In this document: positions 1-5,187 of the stretch, one piece after another
Position numbering within the stretch: position 1 is the first letter of the stretch
Layout: each line of letters opens with the position of its first letter
From: Weeksellaceae bacterium
GTDB taxonomy: Bacteria > Bacteroidota > Bacteroidia > Flavobacteriales > Weeksellaceae
Reading direction: 5' to 3'
NCBI GenBank assembly: GCA_028698395.1
Contig: JAQVDG010000188.1
Span: 1-5,187, forward strand
DNA: 5,187 bases
The notes under the pieces: model-generated
What the model was told of the DNA's origin: nothing
What the model saw: the letters and a program-made list of their open reading frames with translations, nothing else
Databases searched by the model: none
Made by a program: the position numbers and the translations under genes

Positions 1-5
1 ATTTA

Positions 6-305
6 ATGTTAGTGGATAACAAAGAACAAGAAGTTATCAATATTGAGGGAGAAAAATACATCAATCGACACAAAGGAATTTTGCAAATAAAGACTTTTGA
101 TTTCATTGAGAAAGTTTACATCAAACCGAGTTATCCGAAGTATAAAATCATTAGAACTGTTGTACTTTTCGGAAGTCAGGAAACTTCGATTGTAGAAATT
201 GAAGTTGGATTTTTACTCAACAAAAACGGACAACTGATTTTAAGTGTAAAATCGCCAAAATTATTTCAAGAAGCAATTAAAAACTTGTTAGACTTTTGGA
301 ACTGA
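6..305 (+). CDS. Small hypothetical protein, possibly the C-terminal part of a longer one
   Basis: A 99-residue reading frame from ATG at 6 to TGA at 303-305. I do not recognise the family. The composition is protein-like: alternating hydrophobic and charged residues suggest beta strands in the middle (about residues 46-80, including TVVLFGSQ and IVEIEVGFLL), followed by a probable amphipathic helix at the C-terminus (about 84-98, ending LLDFWN). No signal peptide or membrane segment is visible. The frame is still open for the few bases left of the ATG, so the true start may lie outside the window. A 125-bp inverted repeat begins 18 bases after the stop. I infer that it is a real gene or gene end from composition and placement; no function can be assigned. 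Confidence 0.55.
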   Translation: MLVDNKEQEVINIEGEKYINRHKGILQIKTFDFIEKVYIKPSYPKYKIIRTVVLFGSQETSIVEIEVGFLLNKNGQLILSVKSPKLFQEAIKNLLDFWN

Positions 306-322
306 AAATAAAAACGGCACAC

Positions 323-447
323 AACAAGGGTTTTGCAAAATGGCGGGGAAACGGCTACGATTGAAACTTTTTTGCTAATTTTGAAGTCGGTGCTTCGATT
401 GAAAGTTAGTGCATAAAATCCGCCACTTCGCAAAGCCCCGAACCGTT
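323..447. repeat. 125-bp imperfect inverted repeat, copy 1 (AAC...GTT ends)
   Basis: The left arm 328-346 (GGGTTTTGCAAAATGGCGG) pairs with the right arm 420-438; 16 of 19 positions are complementary. Counting from the outside, the imperfect positions are 4, 10 and 13, each with T or A on the left where perfect symmetry would need C or G. The element starts at AAC (323-325) and ends at GTT (445-447). Two bases separate AAC from the left arm, and a longer spacer separates the right arm from GTT. The loop contains GTGCTTCGATTGAA, which also occurs in copy 2. An 8-bp hairpin with two G-T pairs (443-450 with 457-464, loop AGCAAG) overlaps the right end. I see no ORF and no convincing methylase promoter in 306-540. 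Confidence 0.8.
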
Positions 448-540
448 GGTAGCAAGGCTAACGGAACGCACGGCACGAAACAAAGTAACTGCCTGAAATT
501 AAAAGTTTGACTTGTTACCGTAAATCGGAAAACAGGGCAA

Positions 541-2601
541 ATGGCAATTTCAGAAATCTTAAAGGAAAGCAACTACAAGCTGACCCAATTCACGCAAGAA
601 CAAATCGACAAACTCGACAAGAGTATAACAGAAAAAGAGAACAAAGGCAAAATCGGATATTACGCAACTTGCCTTGTTCGCAAAAAAGAAATCAAACTAA
701 CACCCGAAGAAGTTGTGCGACAACTGTACGTTTTGGAACTTACCGAAACCTACAACTACCCGACCGATAGAATGGAATTAGAATATGCCGTTTCGTTCGG
801 TCGTGAAAAAAAACGTGCCGACATCGTAATTTTCGACAAACAGCAAACTACCACGCCTTACATAATGGTAGAGCTGAAAAAACCAAAACTTAAAGACGGA
901 AAAGAGCAACTAAAATCCTATTGCAACGCAACAGGTGCACCAATCGGAATTTGGAGTAATGGCGACAGTATTTCATTTTATCATCGCAAAGACCCGAATT
1001 ATTTTGAGGACATTCCCGAAATTCCAAGAGCCGACCAAAAACTTTCCGACATTTTAGAAGAACGTTGGACGATTGCTGACCTTATCAACAAAGACAAACT
1101 TTTGACCGAAAGAAAATCGCTCAAAGATTTGATTTTGGAAATGGAAGACGAAGTTTTGGCAAACGCAGGAGTTGATGTTTTTGAGGAACTTTTCAAACTC
1201 ATCTTTACCAAACTTTTTGACGAAATGCAAAGCGGTAGAAACCGCTCACGACATTTAGAATTTCGGAATTATGGCGACACCGAAACGGAACTAAAAACCA
1301 AAATTCAAAATCTTTTCGACAAAGCCAAACAAAAATGGGAGGGCGTTTTTACAGACGATGCAAAACTGATGCTCACGCCTTCGCATTTGTCGGTTTGCGT
1401 GTCGAGTTTACAAGATGTAAAATTGTTCAACTCAAATTTAGATGTAGTTGATGAAGCCTTTGAATACTTGATAAACAAAAGTAGCAAAGGCGAAAAAGGG
1501 CAATATTTTACACCTCGTTATGTGATTGATATGTGCGTAAAAATGCTCAATCCAACACCTGACGAAACTATTATTGACACGGCTTCGGGAAGTTGTGGTT
1601 TTCCTGTTCACACCATTTTTCACGTTTGGGAACAAATTTTAGAAAAGAAAGGACTGAACAAAAGCCATTTGTTTACGCTTGAAGAAGAACCGCAAGAGTG
1701 CAACGATTACGTAAACGACAAAGTTTTTGCGATTGACTTTGACGAAAAAGCCGTTCGTGTTGCACGAACTCTAAACCTAATTGCAGGAGACGGACAAACG
1801 AATGTGTTGCACTTAAACACCTTGGATTACGAACGTTGGGACGAAAAAACCGAAGATGAAGATTGGATTGATACTTACAACGAGGGTTGGAAAAAACTCA
1901 AAAAATTAAGAGCAGAACGAAACAGCAATCGGGATTTTCAATTTGATATTTTAATGGCAAATCCGCCATTTGCAGGCGACATCAAAGAAAGCCGAATTTT
2001 GGCAAAATATGAACTTGGCAAAAAACCAGACGGAAAATACCAAACTGCCGTAGGCAGAGATATTTTGTTTATTGAGCGTAATTTAGACTTTCTAAAATCA
2101 GGCGGAAGAATGGCAATCGTTTTGCCACAAGGAAGATTTAACAACAGTAGCGACAAACGAATAAGAGAATACATTGCCGAGCGTTGCCGTATTTTGGGCG
2201 TTGTCGGTTTGCACGGAAACGTTTTTAAACCACATACAGGAACAAAAACAAGTGTACTTTTAGTGCAAAAATGGGACGACAAACTTTGTCCGAAGGTAGA
2301 AGATTACCCGATATTTTTTGCCACAATGCAAGAGCCAAGCAAAGACAACAGCGGAGAAAAAATATTTGTGCGTAAAAAGGATTTTCCGAAAAAAGATAGA
2401 GAAACGGCAAGCGTAAATATGGTTGCAGAGCCGTTAGACCATTACGAAGCAACGCCAAAAGATTTGGACGAGTTTTTATTGGACACTCACGGACATTTAA
2501 TCGTAAAACACGACCTTTTTAACCACGACAACTTAACCAAAGACGGTATTGCAGAAGCCTTTGCCGAGTTTGCTAAAAAAGAGCGATTAAGTTTTTTTTA
2601 G
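541..2601 (+). CDS. Type I/IIG-like restriction-modification protein: HsdR-type nuclease domain fused to N6-adenine DNA methyltransferase
   Basis: A 686-residue protein predicted to methylate adenine in DNA using S-adenosylmethionine and probably to cut unmodified DNA. Residues about 50-150 resemble the N-terminal nuclease domain of Type I R subunits: D94 (RADIVIFD), E111-L-K113 (VELKKPK) and Q123-LKS-Y127 match the PD-(D/E)xK plus QxxxY pattern. Residues about 165-310 fit the helical HsdM N-terminal domain. The methylase core follows: GQYFTPR (320-326), SAM-binding motif I as DTASGSCGF (346-354; usual form DPACGSGGF), catalytic NPPF (474-477) and VLPQGRF (527-533). ATG 541 is the first usable start after an in-frame TGA at 508-510. 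There is no helicase domain, so this is not a full HsdR. The ORF ends on a T tract and TAG, and the S subunit lies in the -1 frame just beyond. It may act with S as a BcgI-like enzyme. The methylase call is firm; nuclease activity is inferred. Confidence 0.93.
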   Translation: MAISEILKESNYKLTQFTQEQIDKLDKSITEKENKGKIGYYATCLVRKKEIKLTPEEVVRQLYVLELTETYNYPTDRMELEYAVSFGREKKRADIVIFDKQQTTTPYIMVELKKPKLKDGKEQLKSYCNATGAPIGIWSNGDSISFYHRKDPNYFEDIPEIPRADQKLSDILEERWTIADLINKDKLLTERKSLKDLILEMEDEVLANAGVDVFEELFKLIFTKLFDEMQSGRNRSRHLEFRNYGDTETELKTKIQNLFDKAKQKWEGVFTDDAKLMLTPSHLSVCVSSLQDVKLFNSNLDVVDEAFEYLINKSSKGEKGQYFTPRYVIDMCVKMLNPTPDETIIDTASGSCGFPVHTIFHVWEQILEKKGLNKSHLFTLEEEPQECNDYVNDKVFAIDFDEKAVRVARTLNLIAGDGQTNVLHLNTLDYERWDEKTEDEDWIDTYNEGWKKLKKLRAERNSNRDFQFDILMANPPFAGDIKESRILAKYELGKKPDGKYQTAVGRDILFIERNLDFLKSGGRMAIVLPQGRFNNSSDKRIREYIAERCRILGVVGLHGNVFKPHTGTKTSVLLVQKWDDKLCPKVEDYPIFFATMQEPSKDNSGEKIFVRKKDFPKKDRETASVNMVAEPLDHYEATPKDLDEFLLDTHGHLIVKHDLFNHDNLTKDGIAEAFAEFAKKERLSFF

Positions 2602-2646
2602 ACCGCCCTTTCAACGAGCAGAAATATAAAAACTTGTTGGAAGGGC
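2592..2646 (+). other. Candidate programmed -1 frameshift signal at the methylase/specificity junction
   Basis: In the methylase frame the codons read AGT TTT TTT TAG (2590-2601), giving a T-TTT-TTT slippery heptamer at 2592-2598 with the stop directly after it. After a six-base spacer (2599-2604), GCCCTTTCAAC (2605-2615) can pair with GTTGGAAGGGC (2636-2646). That is an 11-bp stem with one G-U pair and a 20-base loop. Slipping back one base reads TTA GAC CGC..., giving LDRPFNEQKYKNLLEGLE and continuing into the S subunit to 4064, for a fusion of about 1174 residues. Heptamer, spacer and stem match the layout of known -1 frameshift sites. Use in vivo is inferred; a mutational indel in the T8 run is the main alternative. 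The stem is unlikely to be a terminator because the T run precedes it. Confidence 0.6.
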
Positions 2647-4064
2647 TGGAAGTAACGGAAATAAACTTAAAAAATGCAATTAGCATTACAGGAGAAATAA
2701 GATGGGATAGTGAATACTATAAAAAAGAGTATTTAGAGAATGAAAGAAAATTGCAAAGGCACAAAACAAACAAGTTTAGTGATTTATGCCACTTCATAAA
2801 AAAAGGAATTTTTGATTTACCACCTTCAAATTATATAGATAGTGGAGTCCCTTTAATTAGAACAAGTGAAATAAAAAATCCGACCATTGATTTTTCTACG
2901 ACTGTTTACATATCCGATAAAACCAATGAGGACAACAATAAAACAATGTTATTCCCAAATGATATTGTTTTCACTAAGATTGGTGCATATATTGGCGATG
3001 TTGCGATGTTGCCAAATAAATTCCCTAAGTACAATTTTTCTCAAAACGTTACAGGAGCAGCTATTAAAAAGAAAGGTTTTGCACCGTTTTATTTAGCGTT
3101 TTTTCTTTCGACTATGGGGAGAAATCAAATATTGCGTAGTGCAATGCTGTCAGGACAAGGAAAATTAGAGTTAGAAGATATTAGAAATTATAAAGTGCCT
3201 GAATGTTCAAATAAATTTCAAAACGAAATTTATTCAGTTTTTTCAAAACGTGAAGAGCTAACAGCCACTTCTCAAAACCTTTACAACAAAGCCGAAAATA
3301 TTCTATTACAAGAAATCGGTTTACAAGATTTTACGCCAAGCCAAGATGCCGTAAACATCAAAAGTTTTAAAGACAGCTTTGGAATTTCGGGGCGTTTAGA
3401 TGCGGAGTATTATCAAGTGAAATATGAGCAAATTGTGGAGAAAATAAAATCTCAAAAACATAGTTCGCTTGTTAGTTTGGTAAGTATTTCAAAATCTATT
3501 GAGCCGGGTTCGGCTCATTATTCAGACGAAAAAGGTTTGCCATTTTACAGAGTTTCCGACTACAATAAATTTGGTTTAAGCCAACCCGACAAAGAACTAA
3601 CAAATGCTTTCGTAACCGAAAATAAAGAGTTAATCACGAAACTAAAACCGAAAAAAGACACGATTTTATTCAGCAAAGACGGGAGTGTAGGAACGGCTTA
3701 CTTGCTTCGTGAAGATTTAAACGGAATAACATCGGGTGCAATTTTGCATTTACAAATTAAAAACACAAAAGAAATTTTACCCGAATATTTGACTTTGGCT
3801 TTAAACTCAAAATTGGTTCAAATGCAAGCCGAACGAGATGCAGGAGGTTCTATCATTTTACATTGGCGAGTAAGCGAAATTGAAAACGTTGTTGTTCCAA
3901 TCATTCCGTTTGACAAACAACAACAAATCGCAAAAATGGTAGAAGAAAGTTTCCGCCTTAAAACTGAAAGCGAGCAACTTTTAGAAACAGCGAAAAAAGC
4001 CGTAGAAATTGCCATTGAACAAGACGAACAAACCGCAATGAAATACTTAAACACGAGCGAATAA
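2634..4064 (+). CDS. hsdS: Type I-like restriction-modification DNA specificity (S) subunit
   Basis: This is the DNA-recognition subunit that directs the upstream nuclease-methylase to its bipartite target. As numbered from TTG 2634 it has 476 residues in two matching halves. Each half opens with a related motif: ITGEIRWDSEYY (18-29) and ISGRLDAEYY (251-260). Target-recognition domain 1 covers about 45-195, a helical spacer about 196-232, domain 2 about 275-425, and a C-terminal helix about 427-470 begins with PFDKQQQIAKMVEES, typical of the conserved S-subunit helices. The start is uncertain. TTG 2634 and TTG 2637 are the only conventional start codons near the front, no ATG occurs in frame until about residue 105, and both TTGs overlap a predicted stem. 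The frame stays open upstream to 2577 and overlaps the methylase end, so translation may come from a -1 frameshift there. Domain 1 is AT-richer than domain 2, which fits domain exchange. Confidence 0.92.
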   Translation: MLEGLEVTEINLKNAISITGEIRWDSEYYKKEYLENERKLQRHKTNKFSDLCHFIKKGIFDLPPSNYIDSGVPLIRTSEIKNPTIDFSTTVYISDKTNEDNNKTMLFPNDIVFTKIGAYIGDVAMLPNKFPKYNFSQNVTGAAIKKKGFAPFYLAFFLSTMGRNQILRSAMLSGQGKLELEDIRNYKVPECSNKFQNEIYSVFSKREELTATSQNLYNKAENILLQEIGLQDFTPSQDAVNIKSFKDSFGISGRLDAEYYQVKYEQIVEKIKSQKHSSLVSLVSISKSIEPGSAHYSDEKGLPFYRVSDYNKFGLSQPDKELTNAFVTENKELITKLKPKKDTILFSKDGSVGTAYLLREDLNGITSGAILHLQIKNTKEILPEYLTLALNSKLVQMQAERDAGGSIILHWRVSEIENVVVPIIPFDKQQQIAKMVEESFRLKTESEQLLETAKKAVEIAIEQDEQTAMKYLNTSE

Positions 4065-4081
4065 CAACCAGCCCAGCTACC

Positions 4082-4206
4082 AACATCGGTTTGGCAAAAG
4101 TGGCGAGTTAGTGCTTCGTATCAAACTTTTTCGTAAATTTGAACACTCGTGCTTCGATTGAAGTGTAGTGCTAAAAGTCGCCACCTTCGCCAAGCCGCGG
4201 CTCGTT
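4082..4206. repeat. 125-bp imperfect inverted repeat, copy 2 (AAC...GTT ends)
   Basis: Same family, length and orientation as the repeat at 323-447. The left arm 4087-4106 (CGGTTTGGCAAAAGTGGCGA) pairs with 4178-4197 at 17 of 20 positions. The three imperfect positions are again 4, 10 and 13, with the same T/A-left versus C/G-equivalent-right pattern. The ends are AAC (4082-4084, within CTACCAAC) and GTT (4204-4206, within CGTTAGC). The loop again has GTGCTTCG motifs, including GTGCTTCGATTGAA. A short hairpin (GTTAG 4204-4208 with CTAAC 4217-4221) follows, as after copy 1. It begins 17 bases after the S-subunit stop. It could also act as a transcription barrier, but no U-tract terminator is evident. 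Confidence 0.82.
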
Positions 4207-4216
4207 AGCAACAATA

Positions 4217-4450
4217 CTAACCTTTACCGTGGAACTTAGGTATTTCTTCCTTTATTTTTGATAGAAATTGAATCTTTTCTTCAATCGTACCATCTATATT
4301 CAACAATAAATCTTCCATAAAACCTATTGTCTGCTGTGCGTGATATTTAGCATTGTCTAAATCCGCTTCGTCTCTTAAACTACCGATAGTGTGCTGTTCT
4401 ATCAAAAATAAAGCACCTGATTTTTCGCTGTATTCATCAATTTTTTTCAT
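4217..4450 (-). CDS. Small hypothetical protein between two inverted repeats
   Basis: A 77-residue minus-strand frame, ATG at 4450-4448 and TAG at 4219-4217. I do not recognise it. It is rich in charged residues and looks mostly alpha-helical (for example DEADLDNAKYHAQQTIGFME and EEKIQFLSKIKEEI), with no membrane segment or signal peptide, so it would be a small cytosolic protein. It fills the gap between repeat copy 2 (ending 4206) and the third repeat (starting 4467), like a gene cassette, and its stop lies in the small hairpin next to copy 2. Its direction is opposite to the neighbouring genes. No clear TAnnTTTG promoter is seen upstream. Composition argues for a real gene, but a chance ORF cannot be excluded. 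Confidence 0.6.
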   Translation of the reverse strand: MKKIDEYSEKSGALFLIEQHTIGSLRDEADLDNAKYHAQQTIGFMEDLLLNIDGTIEEKIQFLSKIKEEIPKFHGKG

Positions 4451-4466
4451 AATCCGTACTGTTGCT

Positions 4467-4553
4467 AACAGCGTATATGTGAAATACGCAATTAAGGTTT
4501 TTATTTAATTTTAAAGTTTCTGCTATGCGTACTTCACATATACGCAAAACGTT
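4467..4553. repeat. 87-bp imperfect inverted repeat with the same end design but a different stem
   Basis: Left arm 4471-4490 (GCGTATATGTGAAATACGCA) and right arm 4526-4545 are complementary at 19 of 20 positions; the single exception is an A on the left where G would give symmetry, at GAA(A/G)TACGC. The ends are GCTAAC (AAC 4467-4469) and CGTTAGC (GTT 4551-4553). One base separates AAC from the left arm and five separate the right arm from GTT, so the short-left, long-right layout matches the two 125-bp repeats although the stem and AT-rich loop differ. It sits 17 bases upstream of the minus-strand small gene. Confidence 0.8.
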
Positions 4554-4626
4554 AGCACTCACCCTAAAAAACCGACACGACCGACAATAAACGAACAGAA
4601 ACGGAAGACGAAAATGCCAACGCTTC

Positions 4627-4691
4627 GCAAAATTAAAAGAGGTGTTTTGCCGACACACTTGCCGACACAAAAACACCACATTTAATTTTGC
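4627..4691. repeat. Imperfect inverted repeat with internal direct repeat
   Basis: The left arm starting GCAAAATTAAAAGAGGTG (4627-4649) is nearly complementary to 4668-4691. The loop side holds two copies of TTGCCGACACA (4647-4657 and 4659-4669), so the element has both inverted and tandem symmetry. CCAAC lies five bases before the left arm, but no GTT follows the right arm, so membership of the AAC...GTT family is doubtful. It lies in the roughly 355-base gene-free stretch 4451-4805, which otherwise holds the 87-bp repeat, a C/A-rich segment (about 4555-4620 and 4690-4745) in which I see nothing recognisable, and the regulator promoter. Confidence 0.65.
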
Positions 4692-4749
4692 CCAACCGCA
4701 CACCAAGCCCACCCACCACCCTGACAAATCAACAGAAAAGACACAATAT

Positions 4750-4782
4750 TTTGAGATATTTATACAAAATTGACTACTTTTG
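4750..4782 (+). promoter_or_regulatory. Bacteroidetes-type promoter of the XRE regulator gene
   Basis: TTTG at 4750-4753 and TACTTTTG at 4775-4782, which fits the TAnnTTTG -7 box, are separated by 21 bp. This is the known -33/-7 arrangement of the Bacteroidetes primary sigma factor. Transcription would start shortly after 4782. That rules out the in-frame TTG at 4770 as a start, since it overlaps the promoter, and supports ATG 4806. Confidence 0.65.
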
Positions 4783-4805
4783 CAACTTTAACAAAGACAA
4801 AACCA

Positions 4806-5003
4806 ATGAACAGGATTAAAGAAGTCTTGGAAACTAAAGGAATAAAGCAGACTTGGTTGGCTGAACAACTAGGTAAAAGTTATAATATGGTAAATGCTTA
4901 TGTACAAAACAGACAGCAACCACGATTAGAAGACTTATATAGAATTGCTGAAATTTTGGGAGTTGACGTTAAAGAACTTTTAAAAAGCAAAACTAATGTA
5001 TAA
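4806..5003 (+). CDS. XRE (Cro/C1-type) helix-turn-helix transcriptional regulator
   Basis: A 65-residue DNA-binding protein that is almost entirely one HTH_3 domain (about residues 3-58). TWLAEQLG (16-23) forms the first helix of the HTH, SYNMVNAYVQNRQQP (about 25-39) the recognition helix and following turn, and LEDLYRIAEILGVDVKELL (about 41-59) the closing helices usual in this family. ATG 4806 is chosen because a strong promoter sits just upstream; an in-frame TTG at 4770 would fall inside that promoter. The gene overlaps the next ORF by eight bases, which implies co-transcription and coupled translation. Small stand-alone XRE proteins of this type often act as controllers of restriction-modification or toxin-antitoxin operons. 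The operon it controls is probably downstream, outside the window. No operator repeat was identified. Confidence 0.9.
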   Translation: MNRIKEVLETKGIKQTWLAEQLGKSYNMVNAYVQNRQQPRLEDLYRIAEILGVDVKELLKSKTNV

Positions 5004-5184
5004 GGAGACTATTGATATTGAAAATGTATATGTTGTTGAAGAGCCTCAACTAGATTTGTTTGCTTATTCAGATGATAACAACTTAAAAGATGAATTCAAA
5101 ATAGTTTCTAAAAGTAAAGAACTTGAATTTGAATCAATCGGTAGAAACACTTTGCTCGGAAAAGGGAATTGTGTAGACTTTTAA
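4996..5184 (+). CDS. Small ORF overlapping the XRE gene, unknown function
   Basis: A 62-residue frame, ATG at 4996 and TAA at 5182-5184, three bases from the window end. It overlaps the regulator stop by eight bases, which favours a real translationally coupled gene. The sequence is acidic at the front (EEPQLDLFAYSDDNNLKDE) and polar later; no signal, membrane segment or recognised domain is visible. The last residues GNCVDF loosely recall the lead-in to motif I of C5-cytosine methyltransferases, which is often encoded next to an XRE controller. The frame stops there, so this is only a weak hint that the gene could be a shortened or frameshifted N-terminus. Sequence beyond the right edge would decide. 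Confidence 0.55.
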   Translation: MYKETIDIENVYVVEEPQLDLFAYSDDNNLKDEFKIVSKSKELEFESIGRNTLLGKGNCVDF

Positions 5185-5187
5185 AAT

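Noticed and set aside
502..509. AAAGTTTG as a -7 promoter box for the methylase gene
   Set aside because: The first base does not fit TAnnTTTG and no TTTG -33 element lies at the right distance upstream.
507..770. 87-codon ORF overlapping the start of the methylase gene in another frame
   Set aside because: It starts with TTG, is very rich in Arg, Asn and Gln, and is a shadow of the methylase frame, which has clear domain support.
1938..2458. Minus-strand ORFs of 114 and 77 codons opposite the methylase
   Set aside because: Antisense shadows with no domain signal; the plus-strand frame there encodes the NPPF motif and methylase core.
2605..2646. The stem at the methylase/S junction as a rho-independent terminator
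   Set aside because: The T run lies before the stem, not after it, and termination here would cut the S subunit off from its partner.
323..4206. Composite transposon with insertion-sequence ends
   Set aside because: No transposase gene, and the flanking elements are self-complementary 125-bp repeats without recognisable target duplications.
323..4553. Repeats as a CRISPR array
   Set aside because: There are only three long palindromic elements with genes between them, and no short regular repeat-spacer pattern.
4437..4727. 96-codon minus-strand ORF beginning MSGWWVGLVCGW
   Set aside because: It runs through two inverted repeats and overlaps the small minus-strand gene; the Cys/Trp/Arg-rich composition looks like translated non-coding sequence.

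Overview
The window looks like accessory DNA from a member of the Bacteroidetes (Flavobacteriia or Cytophaga type). The evidence is low GC, the lack of strong Shine-Dalgarno sites before most genes, and a good Bacteroidetes-type promoter (TTTG, 21 bp, TAnnTTTG) before the small regulator gene. Long imperfect inverted repeats between the genes also fit that phylum. The phylum call is an inference from composition and motifs; no marker gene is present.

Layout: (1) 6-305, a small protein of unknown function, possibly the C-terminal part of a longer protein starting off the left edge. (2) A 125-bp imperfect inverted repeat (323-447). (3) 541-4064, a restriction-modification pair: a 686-residue nuclease + N6-adenine methyltransferase polypeptide, then a two-domain DNA-specificity (S) subunit. 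(4) A second 125-bp repeat of the same family (4082-4206). (5) A small unknown gene on the minus strand (4217-4450), filling the space up to a third repeat with the same end design but a different stem (4467-4553). (6) A further inverted repeat (4627-4691), then a promoter, a 65-residue Cro/C1-type (XRE) regulator (4806-5003) and an overlapping 62-residue ORF (4996-5184) at the right edge.

How the genes work together: the methyltransferase carries an N-terminal HsdR-type PD-(D/E)xK nuclease domain (D94, E111-x-K113, QxxxY 123-127). With the S subunit it could form a complete restriction-modification enzyme without a separate helicase-type HsdR, as in BcgI-like Type IIB/IIG enzymes. No separate R gene lies in the window.

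The most striking observation is the M/S junction. The methylase ORF ends on a T-TTT-TTT heptamer directly followed by its TAG stop. Six bases after the heptamer an 11-bp stem can form. The S reading frame is the -1 frame, stays open across the junction with protein-like sequence, and has no ATG near its start, only TTG codons that overlap the stem. This is the layout of a programmed -1 ribosomal frameshift that would make a single nuclease-methylase-specificity chain of about 1174 residues. The T8 tract could alternatively be a phase-variable or mutational frameshift site.

The second notable theme is the inverted-repeat family that punctuates the genes like cassette boundaries. It has AAC...GTT ends and the same left/right asymmetry in each copy, loosely like integron attC sites. 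No integrase is present in the window and the cores do not match the attC consensus well.
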